Origin: Poronia punctata
Taxonomy: Eukaryota > Ascomycota > Sordariomycetes > Xylariales > Xylariaceae
NCBI GenBank assembly: GCA_022579005.1
Contig: MU401580.1
Location: forward strand, 1 to 64,000
Length of the DNA: 64,000 nucleotides
Direction: 5' to 3'
The notes beneath the pieces are model-generated. The model saw only the letters and a program-made list of their open reading frames with translations. It was not told where the DNA came from and did no database searches. A program made the translations under genes and the position numbers. Within the stretch, counting starts at the first letter, position 1, and every line of letters starts with the position of its first letter. This document shows, piece by piece, positions 24,474 through 34,436 of this stretch.

Positions 24474-25970
24474 CTAAGCGGCCGTGGGAAGGGGATCGGC
24501 AATAGGTTTCCTCGCTGCCTTGGTGGGTTTAGGTGGAAGCTCCGTCGTCAATTCGACGCCATCACCGCGATCTTGGTCGCCGTCCTCTTCCAGGCCATTG
24601 TCCTCCGGGACACGCAGATAGCCTTTCGAATCGGCATCCTTGATTGCCTCGGCCAACAGGTGACCCATGATCTCATAACCATGGTCGGTGGGGTGGGAGC
24701 CGTCCGGCCCGATATCTTCGGTCTGGGGCCGGCCGGGCAAACCTTCCGAAGGATGTAACTCGGCCAGCACGACGGGCTTCTGGGTGAACTTGGAGGAATA
24801 TAAAGAGCGGAATTGTTCGTTCATATCCAAGATCATGGGCTCGCGCTCGGGCACAGTGTTCGTCAGGAGCGTGCTCAGCACGACGGTGGAGCTCGGCGAC
24901 GCCTTCAGCAGGTAATCGATAAATTCGCCCATCTGCTCGCCCGCGATGTCGAGCTCCTTCCGCTGGAGAGCGTTGTTCGTACCGACGTTGATGACGAAGA
25001 CATTGGGGAGCAGTTCCGGCACGATATCCCTCGCGTGCTTGTAAATCTGACTCACTCGGTTTCCGCCGTAGGCCTCGAAGTCATTATCCAACATGTTCCC
25101 ATATCGCTGCGTCCCCACCATATTCACTGTGGCTCCCAGCGAAGTGAGGTCCTCTCGCAGGGTCTTCCGGAAGCCGTTCTGGTCCGTGGATCGCTCGCCA
25201 CGTACGATGGACGCACCCAGACACATTATTCGGAGTGGCGTACCGTCGGCTATCGTGCTCGAGTTCGCAGGCTTCCAGTTTAAAGGCGGCGTTGTGGTAC
25301 CGCCGCTCTTCCCATTACCGCTGTCGCCACCGTCGCCTTTACCATCATCCTTCCCGCCGTCCTTGCCGTCATCTTTGCCGTCACCCTTTCCGTCCTCCGT
25401 GTTATGGTTCTTTGTGTCGTCTTTGCCATCATCCTTGCCGTCGTTCTTGCCGTCGTTCTTGCCGTCATTCTTGCCGTCGTTCTTGCCATCATCCTTGTCG
25501 CCGCCTTTACTGTTGTCAGTGCCGTCGTCACCTTTATCGTTGTCGCTGTTGTCGCCGCTGCCATTTCCGTCGGTAATTCCAGCGTTGTTCCCGCTCTCCC
25601 CGCCATTACTAATTCCGTCGTCGTCGGTTACGGGATTGGTACTGTTATTAACGTTGCCGTTGCCGCTATCGGTGTTGGTATTACTAGAATAAGAAGAGTC
25701 TTGGTGTCGCGCTACACTGTGGTCGGGTGTAAGCGTGCCCGTCGCACCTAGAGCTAAAATAAAAGTTCATCAGTGATCAATCCTGTCTGAGACGGGTAGG
25801 TTTGGAGCATTCCAGGATATTATCCCTCTAGATTTTGTGAACTTACCGATCAGAACAACGGCGACTATCACGAGCCCCGTCAATAATCCAAACGCTTTTT
25901 TGGTCTTTAAAAAGGCCAGGCGCGAATGCCTAGGTGGTGGCAGCGAGATTTTCTCGCTCGTAACCGACAT
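24474..25970 (-). CDS. Membrane-anchored SGNH/GDSL hydrolase with Lys-Asp-Gly linker
   Basis: Exons 25847-25970 and 24474-25753 (93-nt intron) encode 467 aa. Exon 1 gives a short cytoplasmic head, MSVTSEKISLPPPRHSRLAF, and begins a single hydrophobic helix (about residues 27-45, FGLLTGLVIVAVVLIALGA), so a type II anchor or uncleaved signal is likely. Residues ~47-210 are a low-complexity linker of Asn/Asp/Ser/Gly, then repeated KNDG/KDDG units. The catalytic domain begins at RIMCLGASIVRG (block I Ser, about residue 223). It continues with NVGTNNA (block III Asn, about 301) and ends in GPDGSHPTDHGY (block V Asp/His). These are the SGNH-hydrolase blocks of esterases and acetylesterases. The C-terminus has an acidic then basic/Pro-rich tail. 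An extracellular wall-facing esterase is the simplest reading; the substrate is unknown. Confidence 0.85.
25320..25550 (-). repeat. Coding minisatellite (GGC-AAG-AAY-GAY units)
   Basis: Within the SGNH hydrolase gene, 12-bp units encode KNDG/KDDG (four near-identical KNDG units, then KDDG variants). The frame is preserved throughout, so length changes in units of 12 bp would be tolerated. Such arrays often vary in length between strains. Confidence 0.85.
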
Positions 25971-27709
25971 CTTTCTCACTATGACTGTATTTTGTGAACT
26001 GGTGAATTAACTAGGTGAGGGTGGAAATGACAAGACAGAGTCAGCCGCTGCACGTAAAAAGGAGGTTGAATCCGTCGTCAAGTGTCAGAAGGATCAACTA
26101 GTCTATGCTAAGCAAAATATGACCTCTGCCAGTCCCTTATAAGATGCCCGTTTGGGTCGGTTATTTATATCTCTTTTACGGACCTACCGCATCTGCGGCT
26201 GGACTGGTACGAGTAGATAGTGTAGGTACCATCGATTTTCTGATTTGATGCCCCCTATCTAGGCACTCTACAAATCCTTCCCCCCCAAAAAAAACTCAAT
26301 AATTTACTGGGGATGACGTATAATAAATGGTGTTTGTGTATGTACCCGCCGCCGCCGTCGCCGCCAGTGTATATCTAGCAAATCATAGCTAGAGCAGTCT
26401 AGTGCGAGGACTGCCAAGACATATCATCAACTGTAGATACGGTACTACATTGATTAGATTCGATGATCGACGTGGGTTAAACTAGATACGTGTGGATGGG
26501 GATCGTCGGTTGGGTTTGGTTGTTTAGTGGTGCCGGCATGTATCTGCCGCGTTTCCCTGGCAGTCATAAATTTACGTGCTTTACTCGTAAGTGTGCTAGC
26601 CTCTAGGCTACCTATTTCTGCGGCTAAGCAACGCCCCAATTGTCAATGACCGGTAGTGCATGGTATTATACTTGTAGACTTATGCTCTTATTATTTACTT
26701 ACTCAATAAAGCCAATAGATTCCAGGTGTGTAACATAGTTTAAGCGCTACAACTTTACTATACTCGTAGATGTTGGGGCTATTGCTACTGGTACGTAACC
26801 ACATTACAATGATATCTTGGCACACATGTGTTACCTAGGTAATTAGAAAGTGCAATAATAAAGACAAGGTGGTTTAGAACCAAGTGTACATGTACCTAGG
26901 TATTATACTGAGTAAAAAGTCAATATGCGTTTAAATTCAAATCAGGGTGATCTATCAATAATATAATCGCTCCTGTTATGTTTGTTTGTACCAGTATGGA
27001 TGCATCTTTAATATAGTAGTACTCGTAGACTAGTAGTATATAAGGATCTATAGTTAGGTTACGCAAGATGTTGGAGGATCCATTAGACAACGTTTCGTGC
27101 TCTGATAGGGTTGGCAAAGATAGACATATCTGCGTGTTTTGCTAACGCTCCTCCGGTCGATCTGGTTCATCTGTTCCTCTGTCTAGCAGGCAAGTCCGTG
27201 TTGATACTTGCTTGGTCCACCGGTTCAGTTGAGCCGGTCGGTCCCTTACACCACAGCTCGCTTAGGACGTGCGTAGATTGTAAGATACGTGATTTACTTT
27301 CTATCCTGGGGCATATGTTCTTACGTGTGTGTAGGTAGGTGGTTTTATTTTAGGTATCTCCGTGTTCCAAGGCAGTGATGATGAGCGGGAGTTCGAATCA
27401 AGAAGTAGGAGTAGTATCTCGGCGTAACCTACTTAGTCCTTACAATAGGGTTAGCGGATGGACATGACTCGGCTGCTCGGATCTAGCCCGGAGTATCTAC
27501 CCTACTTATAACCTAATAAGCCAGAAAGTTCTAGGCTATAGATCCGGTTTCATGTTTCATAATACCTGTATGTGTACGTACTTGTGTAGGTTAGCAACTT
27601 GTAGACGGAAGCGGAGCCAGGGACGGAATTCAATTCACCGGGGGCGGTTGTGATTTCGACCAGCACCGCCATCGTGGTCGTCGTCATCTTATTCTGAAAG
27701 GTCCACTAG
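25971..27709. other. Long intergenic region, no gene seen
   Basis: About 1.7 kb between the hydrolase start and the end of the first Nudix gene. It is moderately AT-rich with many TACCTAGG/ACTCGTAGA words and a short CCG repeat near 26347. No exon with family resemblance was found on either strand. Confidence 0.5.
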
Positions 27710-28089
27710 CTACAAAGAAAGGTCTAAAGTAGGGTGGTCCTTGATTAAATTTCTTATTGGCAAGAAACATTTCTTCCCGGCCCAAACTTCTGCAGTGTCA
27801 TCGTGGTGGTCACAGCACTGCCGCACTTTCTCCCACGACATCCAACCCCAACCTTCGCATTTCTCTGGTTCCATGTTCTGTATGACAGTAATTAGCTCTC
27901 CCCGCTTCAAGTTACACACGGGAAAGAACCTGCCACCATTGCACCGACCGCACGTGAACCGTGGATCTGCCAGTTTTATTGTACGATGGATGGAAAGGGT
28001 GTTGCTGAGTAAGATGCAACGTGACATATCCGTACCACGGTTTTCCGATGATACCCGTGCATTATGTATGCATATTTAATGAGATAAGA

Positions 28090-28128
<39 letters not shown>

Positions 28129-28629
28129 CCCATACCTTTGCTTCTGCATCCGGATCAGTCATGACGCAAAGCACAAATATTGTAATATAATGCTTCGACA
28201 CAGGATCAAAAACATCATTAGTCACAGCGACGACTCTAGTAGCGTTTACTTTTAGCCCCGTCTCTTCCAAGGTCTCACGCTCTGCACAGGCAAAGAAAGA
28301 CTCGCCCATCTCGAGGTGGCCGCCTGGAAACGCTAACGAGCCTGTGTTTCGTTGTCAGATTTTCTTCTTGGTCAACTTCTCGGTTTTCGCTTTCTTTTAC
28401 ACAAAAAAACTAGGAAGGAAAACAAGCCGTATAGGAGACGATAGGTGATCGTGAGACTGCAATTACATGTACGTCGGGGGGGGGGGGGGGGGGGGGGTTG
28501 TAGGTTAATTTTGTATAGGGATTTTGGGATGGGAATTATGGGGGGGCCGCCCAAAAAAAACGGCCCCGTATAAGGCGCCGAGCTTTACCAAGNNNNNNNN
28601 NNGGGGCGGCGGCCCCCCCCCCCCCCCCG

Positions 28630-28680
<51 letters not shown>

Positions 28681-28839
28681 TGTAGGTAAAGTAGGTAGAG
28701 GTCTGTGCTGAGGGACATGATGCGGGCTCCGCCCTCACTTACCGGCACCGTGACTTCCGGCTCGCTTTCCCATGAGTAAGGCTCCCTCCGCGTTACGGAT
28801 GAGAGCTGCAACGCCGACGCGGGGGTTGACGACTGGCAT
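27710..28839 (-). CDS. Nudix hydrolase, NUDT15/MTH2-like
   Basis: Proposed exons are 28743-28839, 28136-28341 and 27710-27877 on the minus strand, giving 156 aa (human NUDT15 is about the same size). The protein starts MPVVNPRVGVAALI and continues GKRAGSHGAGSLAFPGGHLE. The Nudix box is G-x5-E-x7-RE-x2-EE-x-G: GGHLEMGESFFACAE then RETLEETGL. Downstream come AVTNDVFDPVSKHYITIFV and NMEPEKCEGWGWMSWEKV, both typical of NUDT15. Such enzymes hydrolyse nucleoside triphosphates, including damaged dNTPs. Intron 1 (28342-28742) holds an assembly gap and long G and C runs; intron 2 (27878-28135) holds a T12A27 tract. The splice junctions rejoin conserved residues exactly, so the gene itself looks intact. 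Confidence 0.85.
28090..28128. repeat. T12-A27 homopolymer pair
   Basis: A run of 12 T followed directly by 27 A inside intron 2 of the Nudix gene. On the coding (minus) strand the T-run follows the splice donor and could act as a polypyrimidine-like tract. Confidence 0.95.
28476..28680. other. Homopolymer-flanked assembly gap
   Basis: A 22-base G run (28476-28497), then unusual sequence including GGGGGGGCCGCCCAAAAAAA, then ten N (28593-28602), then a C run with few interruptions to 28680. The region sits inside intron 1 of the Nudix gene. The sequence between the G run and the N gap may be unreliable. Confidence 0.9.
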
Positions 28840-29376
28840 GATTGTCTTGCGTGGCGTCCTTTACAGTTTAATCCCAGGGTAGGGATCGTCGTAATAGGCC
28901 TTCAATCAGTCTTCAATTACCTTTGACGAATAAGTTAGAGGGAAGTCTACTCGTAGAAACATTGAAATTATCAGAGTTTGTGCTGTAAATTATTATGTCT
29001 AATTGGAGCAGCAGGGGAACAGGTGGCGGTTCCGCTTGAGTCAGAGTGGGGTTGGTTGGTTGGTTAGTAACTTAGTGGGTTCGAGTGATTCTGTGTAACT
29101 GTTACACGTCGGTACGGGGCGCGGGCCCCAAGAGATCCGCCCGGCAATTCCAGCCTTTAATCGTGCGGGATTCAGAATATCCTCTCAATGATCATGCCAT
29201 ACTGCGCTCGTCACAGGCCCTTATCTCTCCACTCCGGTCATCTAGCCACATAATAAGCAGTTATTCGAATCAGTCGCTTGCTTTGCAAGATCGCATGCAT
29301 GTATGCTCTACGCCAAGTATGCTCTAGGTTAGGCTCTACGTCAGATAATATCCATTACACGAGGTGAAGCGTTTCT
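28840..29376. other. Intergenic, no feature recognised
   Basis: Spacer between two minus-strand Nudix genes. It should hold the promoter of the NUDT15-like gene. Nothing else was seen. Confidence 0.5.
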
Positions 29377-30954
29377 TTACAACTTCTCCTCAGTCTTCGC
29401 AGCGACCTCCCGTTCCTGCGCAAGAACCTCTTCCCTTAATCTCACCTCCACGTTGATGGGTCCAGCCTTTGAGAACCGGACGAGTACAACTCGCTCCCAG
29501 TCGCCGCCGCGCTCAGTCCCCTTGAGTTCTCCTCCGGGACTGTCGAGCCCGAGGATAGCCCTTCCATCACTACGTCGCATACCGAGTGTGAGCGGGCTAA
29601 TGACCTTGTCCGCCCACGGGATTTGTGATGTGCGCTTCTTCAAGGCAGCGGGGCTCGAAGTCGTAGGCACGGCGTCCAGGAACACGCAGAGCTTGTCGCG
29701 CTGCGCCTGGTAATATGCTTCGGACTCGGCAGATGCGGGTGCGGGTGCACCAGTGAGGAACTGCGACAAGAGGTGGAGAAGGAAATGTTGCGGCGGGAAG
29801 AGGATCACGTCGCCGCGTCGACCCCTGTCCAGCCAGGTCGAGACGTCGTCAAACTGTGCCGTTGTAATTTCTGCTCCGCCGTCCGGCGTCGGGATCAACG
29901 CTTCGTGCTGCGCAGCCGATAACACCGGGTCTGAGCTCGTTGACAGAGGTAACATGTACACATACATCTGCGTTGTAAAGCGCTTCGGCGGACCCGGCGG
30001 AGTTATCCAGCGTGTAAACGGGATAAGGTTATCTAAGAGGGGCCGAGCCGGAATCGCGTTAGCATCGGAAGCGTCCCACGTGCCATAATAGAGGCTAGCT
30101 ATATTTAATTTACGATGTATTGTTGTGTAACACATGGTTTGCCGCAGTGTGACACCATCTGTTTTGGCAGCGACGTTGAGGTAGAAAACGAGGTAGAAGA
30201 TAGACGGCTGTGGCGTCTCCTGCACGTATCATTCATGTAACTCACCTGTATCTGGGATCCCGCCTACGCTCTCCAGCCACTGCCCGAAGCTCAGCTGATT
30301 CTCGTAGATGGCCTTGCGCGCCTCGTCGCGCTTCGCAGTAGGCAGATTCAGTAGTGGGCCATCTTTACTTCCTTCTCTAGCGAGTAGGATCCCGCTCTCC
30401 TCGAACGTTTCCCGAATCGCGCCAAGACGGTAAGCTAAGGAGTCCACATGCCGCGTGGGGTCACCATGTGGTGGGACGGGGCCGTCATGAAAATCCGAGA
30501 GGTTTCCTCCCGGAAAGACGTGAGCCGATGCGAACGACGTCGAAGTCTTGACCCTGTGGAGGAGCAAGACCTGGTTCTTCGGCGACAGTAGGATGATGCT
30601 TGCGCTGGGGCGTGGCTCGGGTACCTTCCTGTCTTTCTTCTTGGCTGACACCGCCGAGCTTGAGGTCGATGCCTGGCTTCCTTGCGACATGGCTGATAGG
30701 GTATGTGTAACACTTGGTCTTCTGTTGGAACTTATCAATACTTTCGTTACAGCTGTCACCGCCTGAACTCCTTTGTAGTTCGGCTGTACTATGTGGTATG
30801 AGTACTGTCTCGAGCTATTCGGCGGTGTGGGGCGTTTGCGAAACCGCACACGGATTCCTCTACCGGGTCCTAGATGTGCTGGGTGCGGCGTAATATTTCT
30901 CACTGAAGAGGCCAAGTAGAGGGCCGACGAAATTGAATGACTCCGTGGCTGCAT
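29377..30954 (-). CDS. Nudix hydrolase, NUDT19/RP2-like
   Basis: Exons 30246-30954 and 29377-30032 (213-nt intron) give 454 aa from the ATG at 30954. From an internal ATG at 30690 (MSQGSQASTSSS) they give 366 aa. The junction joins IPDT to DNLIPFTRWITPP, a conserved run in this family. The fold starts PRPSASIILLSPKNQVLLLH and has HVFPGGNLSDFHDG. A long insert then precedes RETFEESGILL, the characteristic interrupted Nudix box of the NUDT19 subfamily. Mammalian NUDT19 hydrolyses CoA and acyl-CoA in peroxisomes. Here the C-terminus is EEKL, not a standard peroxisomal signal. The first 88 residues contain no Asp or Glu and many Arg, Ser and His, as in a mitochondrial presequence. Which start is used is unresolved. 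Confidence 0.83.
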
Positions 30955-31553
30955 AATCCCGGCGTTTTAATGAATCGACGGGCCGGGGCTCGTCGGGCGG
31001 ACACCGAGATAAAAGAGGTGAGCCGTTGAGATGCCGAGGTTCAGCTCAGGTGGTCTGGAAGGAACAAGATCCTAACCTAGAGGTACCTACCGATAGAGCC
31101 ACTTGGCACTATCCATTGCGCTCCCTATGTACCCTTATGTACCTAGTGACCCCAAGAGTCCTATGCCACAACTGTTGGGGCTGATGCCATACGTGATACA
31201 CGTACATGGTGAAAATAAAATATGGTCAAATTGTTCATGTAATAATTACATGGTGAACATTGAAAGACGTCCTGTTGAATCAAGATTCAAGACTACTCGT
31301 AGGTACGAGTAGACATTGTTGAAAAGACTAAAAACCGTGCGAATGAATTTACACTAGGTACGAAATAAGCTAGGACTCGCACAGCTCAGATGAATCAGAT
31401 CCTACCAAGGTTAGGGAACGGCCCAGAACCTACACAGCCGGACGGTCAAACAAGGTTGAACCAAAAGGATCCTAATGAAAGGCAGAAACGACAAATCGCA
31501 GATTCAATGAAGCCCTCAAGTCTCGTCGACGTAAGTGTACGTTGTAAGATCGA
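30955..31553. other. Intergenic, no feature recognised
   Basis: Spacer between the NUDT19-like gene and the photolyase stop. It contains GGTACCTAC and ACTCGTAG words and no coding exon that can be supported. Confidence 0.5.
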
Positions 31554-33527
31554 TCAAGCCTTGTATTGACCCAGGCCGGCCTTATACGCACTGAGCGCTC
31601 GGTTTCTACTCTCCTTATGATTCACGATGGGCTCCGGGTAACCTGCTTTCTTCGCCTGCGCCGCAGCTCCTCTTCCGTACGGGTCGTGAATCGCCTTTCC
31701 CTTGATGACGGCGAGTTCAGGAATCCAATTGCGTATGTAACTCCCGTCTGCATCGAACTTCTCGCTCTGGAGAAGTGGGTTGAATATGCGAAAATACGGC
31801 TGTGGATCAACCCCGACCGAGGCGCTGAATCCCCAACCGCCGTTATTCGAAGCGAAGTCTCCGTCGATGAGTTGCTCCATGAAGTACCGCTCCCCCATCC
31901 GCCAGTCTATCAACAGGTCTTTGCAAAGAAACGATGCTACAATCATACGGCAGCGGTTGTGCATGTACCCTATACTACGGAGCTGCCGCATCGCCGCGTC
32001 TACGATGGGAAACCCCGTGCGCCCTTCGCACCAGGCAGCAAAATCTGAATTGTTGTACGACCATTGGATGTTGGAGTACTCTGGCTTGAATGGTTTGTTC
32101 ATGCTGGCGAGATGTTAGCTATGCGATAGTCCAAACTGGGAAAGTGAATCGCCGTACCAGACATATGGCCAATGCGCAAGAACATGCTTATAGAAATCGC
32201 GCCAGGCTACTTCGCCGATCCACGTTTGGATACCTTCGTTGCCAGCATTCAGCTTCTTGGTGTTATTCCTGTCTCTGGCGGTCCGGATGGCCGTCCTCGC
32301 GCACAGAGTTCCCGAAGCAAGGTGGACCGATATTGTCGCTGTGGCCGCGTCGGCGGGGAAGTTGCGTCCTTTACTATATCGACCAATCTTCTCGTCACAG
32401 AATTTATTCAGTCGGGCCACCGCCTCGTGCTCGCCTGCAGGCCAAAGGAAAGAAAACCGCTTAGCATCGTCCTCGGGTAGCTTCTTGTTATCCGGAACAG
32501 GCGGGATTGTGCAGTCGAAGAGAGCAGTTACTTTTTCTCGTGCTGCTGCTGGGTTTCTTGACGGCTGATCGAAACCCTGCAAGACTTCCGGATTCTCGTG
32601 GACGTGGGCTACCCACGTTCGGTACCAAGGGGTGTACACGGAATATTGCTTTCCGGCACCTGTACTGATCGCCCCCGGTGGCACTACGCAGGTGTCGTGA
32701 AACACGTTCATGGCCAATCCGCGGTTGGCGCATGACCTCACCATCTCCGCCTCTCTCCGTAGCTCATCGACTTCATACTCCATGTTGGCAAAGAGGTGAC
32801 TCGCGCCCCATTCTTCCATAAAGTCGATGATCCGTTCGGGTACTTGCTTTCGCTTCTCGACTGTCTCAACATACAAGGGGATGTCTAAGCCTTCTAGGTC
32901 TCTCTTCAGGACATGCAGAGTTCGGATCATGAAGTCGACGCGTACCGGCGCAGTCAGGTGTGCCTCCCAATCTTGCGGACTGACGATATATACGCAAATC
33001 AATGGCACACCGGCCTCCCGGGCTTTCTCACTGGCTTCCCACAGTGCACGGTTGTCACTAATTCTAAGGTCCATCTTGAACCAATGTACGACTGCATCCT
33101 TCACGTCCACCTTGTGGCGCACATCGCTGGTCTCTCGGAGGGCGGCGGTGAGTTGATCAATCGGTCGACGGATGCCGTTGTTACTGTATGCTAGCGCGCG
33201 CGCGTTATTCATTTCAGGTGGATAGTATTTGCGAAGAACGATTCCATTCGCTTCGGATTCAGCAGAGAAGGGGTGCGGCTCGCACAACAGGCCAGCCACG
33301 CCCTTATCCAGTTTTGCCTTCTTCGAGTCGGAACTGGTCCCATCGTCGTCATTTCGGACCGCTACCCGTTTAAAGCCCCTATTTACAGACATAGCGCATT
33401 GAAACCAGCCATGCGACGACGAACGGTTGCATGCGACAGTCTCTATACACTTTCGTGGATCCCGCCTCACACGACCTAAGGCGGCGCTGCAACGTGGTGA
33501 CAGGAGTAAAAGATGGCCGAATGTCAT
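31554..33527 (-). CDS. phr1: CPD photolyase (class I DNA photolyase)
   Basis: Exons 32158-33527 and 31554-32103, with a 54-nt intron, encode 639 aa. This is close to fungal Phr proteins. The enzyme uses FADH- and blue light to split cyclobutane pyrimidine dimers. The N-terminal antenna domain begins AVVHWFKMDLRISDNRALWE. The FAD domain includes GRYSKGRNFPADAATATISV, GNEGIQTWIGEVAWRDFYKH, FAAWCEGRTGFPIVDAAMRQ and LLIDWRMGERYF. The junction rebuilds HWPYVCMNKPFKPEY. N-terminal to the conserved domain are ~150 residues. They contain an Arg-rich start (MTFGHLLLLSPRCSAALG) and an internal Met (MSVNRGFKRVAVRN) followed by a KKAKLDK-like nuclear signal, which suggests mitochondrial and nuclear forms (inference; yeast Phr1 is found in both). 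The gene lies beside two Nudix genes on the same strand. Confidence 0.93.
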
Positions 33528-34436
33528 AGGAAATGGGGCGTCACATCACAGAGAATAGTACTGATCTCTCGCATTTGGCGTGGCATCCCATGCAGAAAGA
33601 TTCTACTTAGAGAGTGTCACTATGAAGGATGGCCATTGAACCTTTTTTTTTTTCCGTCGCCCTTTCAACTGTCCGGTTTCCCGATGACGCACGAGACATC
33701 TTATCCCCCAGATCGAGGCGCTCTATCCACCACAATTGGGTTGGCAACTTGAACCTTAGACTTTCATCATCCAATACAACTGAGGAAAGTATGCCAACAG
33801 TCACCAAAGTTCAGTTGGTAAGTATCATGAGAATCGGTGGCCAAATAAATTTGGTACCACCTGCATTAGCATTAGTTAGCATTCCGGGCTTGAAGAGAAA
33901 CGGATGGTTTATACGCGTACCGGTACTTACGTGTAGTTAGAAACCCAAAGTCTTTCCTGAGACGGTGACGGTGCTCAGCCCCTCAGGGTACATAGGTACA
34001 TGTTCAAATCCGTGTACTACCCTGTAATTCGTACCTTCCACCACATTAGGTACTCGTAGATCACACTAACAAACAACAAAGAAAGGGCGAAGGTGGAAAG
34101 GGATGGACTCTATGGCCTTTTCTTTCCTAATATATTTCGGCTGCGAATTCTAGGAAGATACTATTCTACTAATTTACGCTCCCACACTTCAAGGGCGCCT
34201 TGGTATGTAGATAATATTCTTGTAACATGGACATATCTAGAGCCGGGGGTGAAGGGTTAGAAACATCATTTCAATGTCATAGGTAAGCACATCGGACTTG
34301 TAGGAGTTTTAGTTTTGCGCACTCGCAATTTGTTAGAAAAGTTTAATGCGTCTCTCTCATATACCTCTATATTATTCCTCGGTGGTCCCTGAAATGCTCA
34401 TAGCCCTCAAATCACTACAAGGGGACGCCCAAAAGT
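33528..34436. other. Intergenic, no gene seen
   Basis: About 0.9 kb between the photolyase start and the transporter stop, both minus strand. It should hold the photolyase promoter; a light-response element cannot be assigned by eye. No exon was supported. Confidence 0.5.

Noticed and set aside
25093..25692. 199-codon Ser/Pro/Leu repeat frame on the plus strand
   Set aside because: It is the opposite strand of the Lys-Asp-Gly linker repeats of the SGNH hydrolase. Low-complexity repeats keep several frames open at once.
27370..27440. Possible tRNA T-loop (GAGTTCGAATC)
   Set aside because: The surrounding bases do not form acceptor, D or anticodon stems of the right length.
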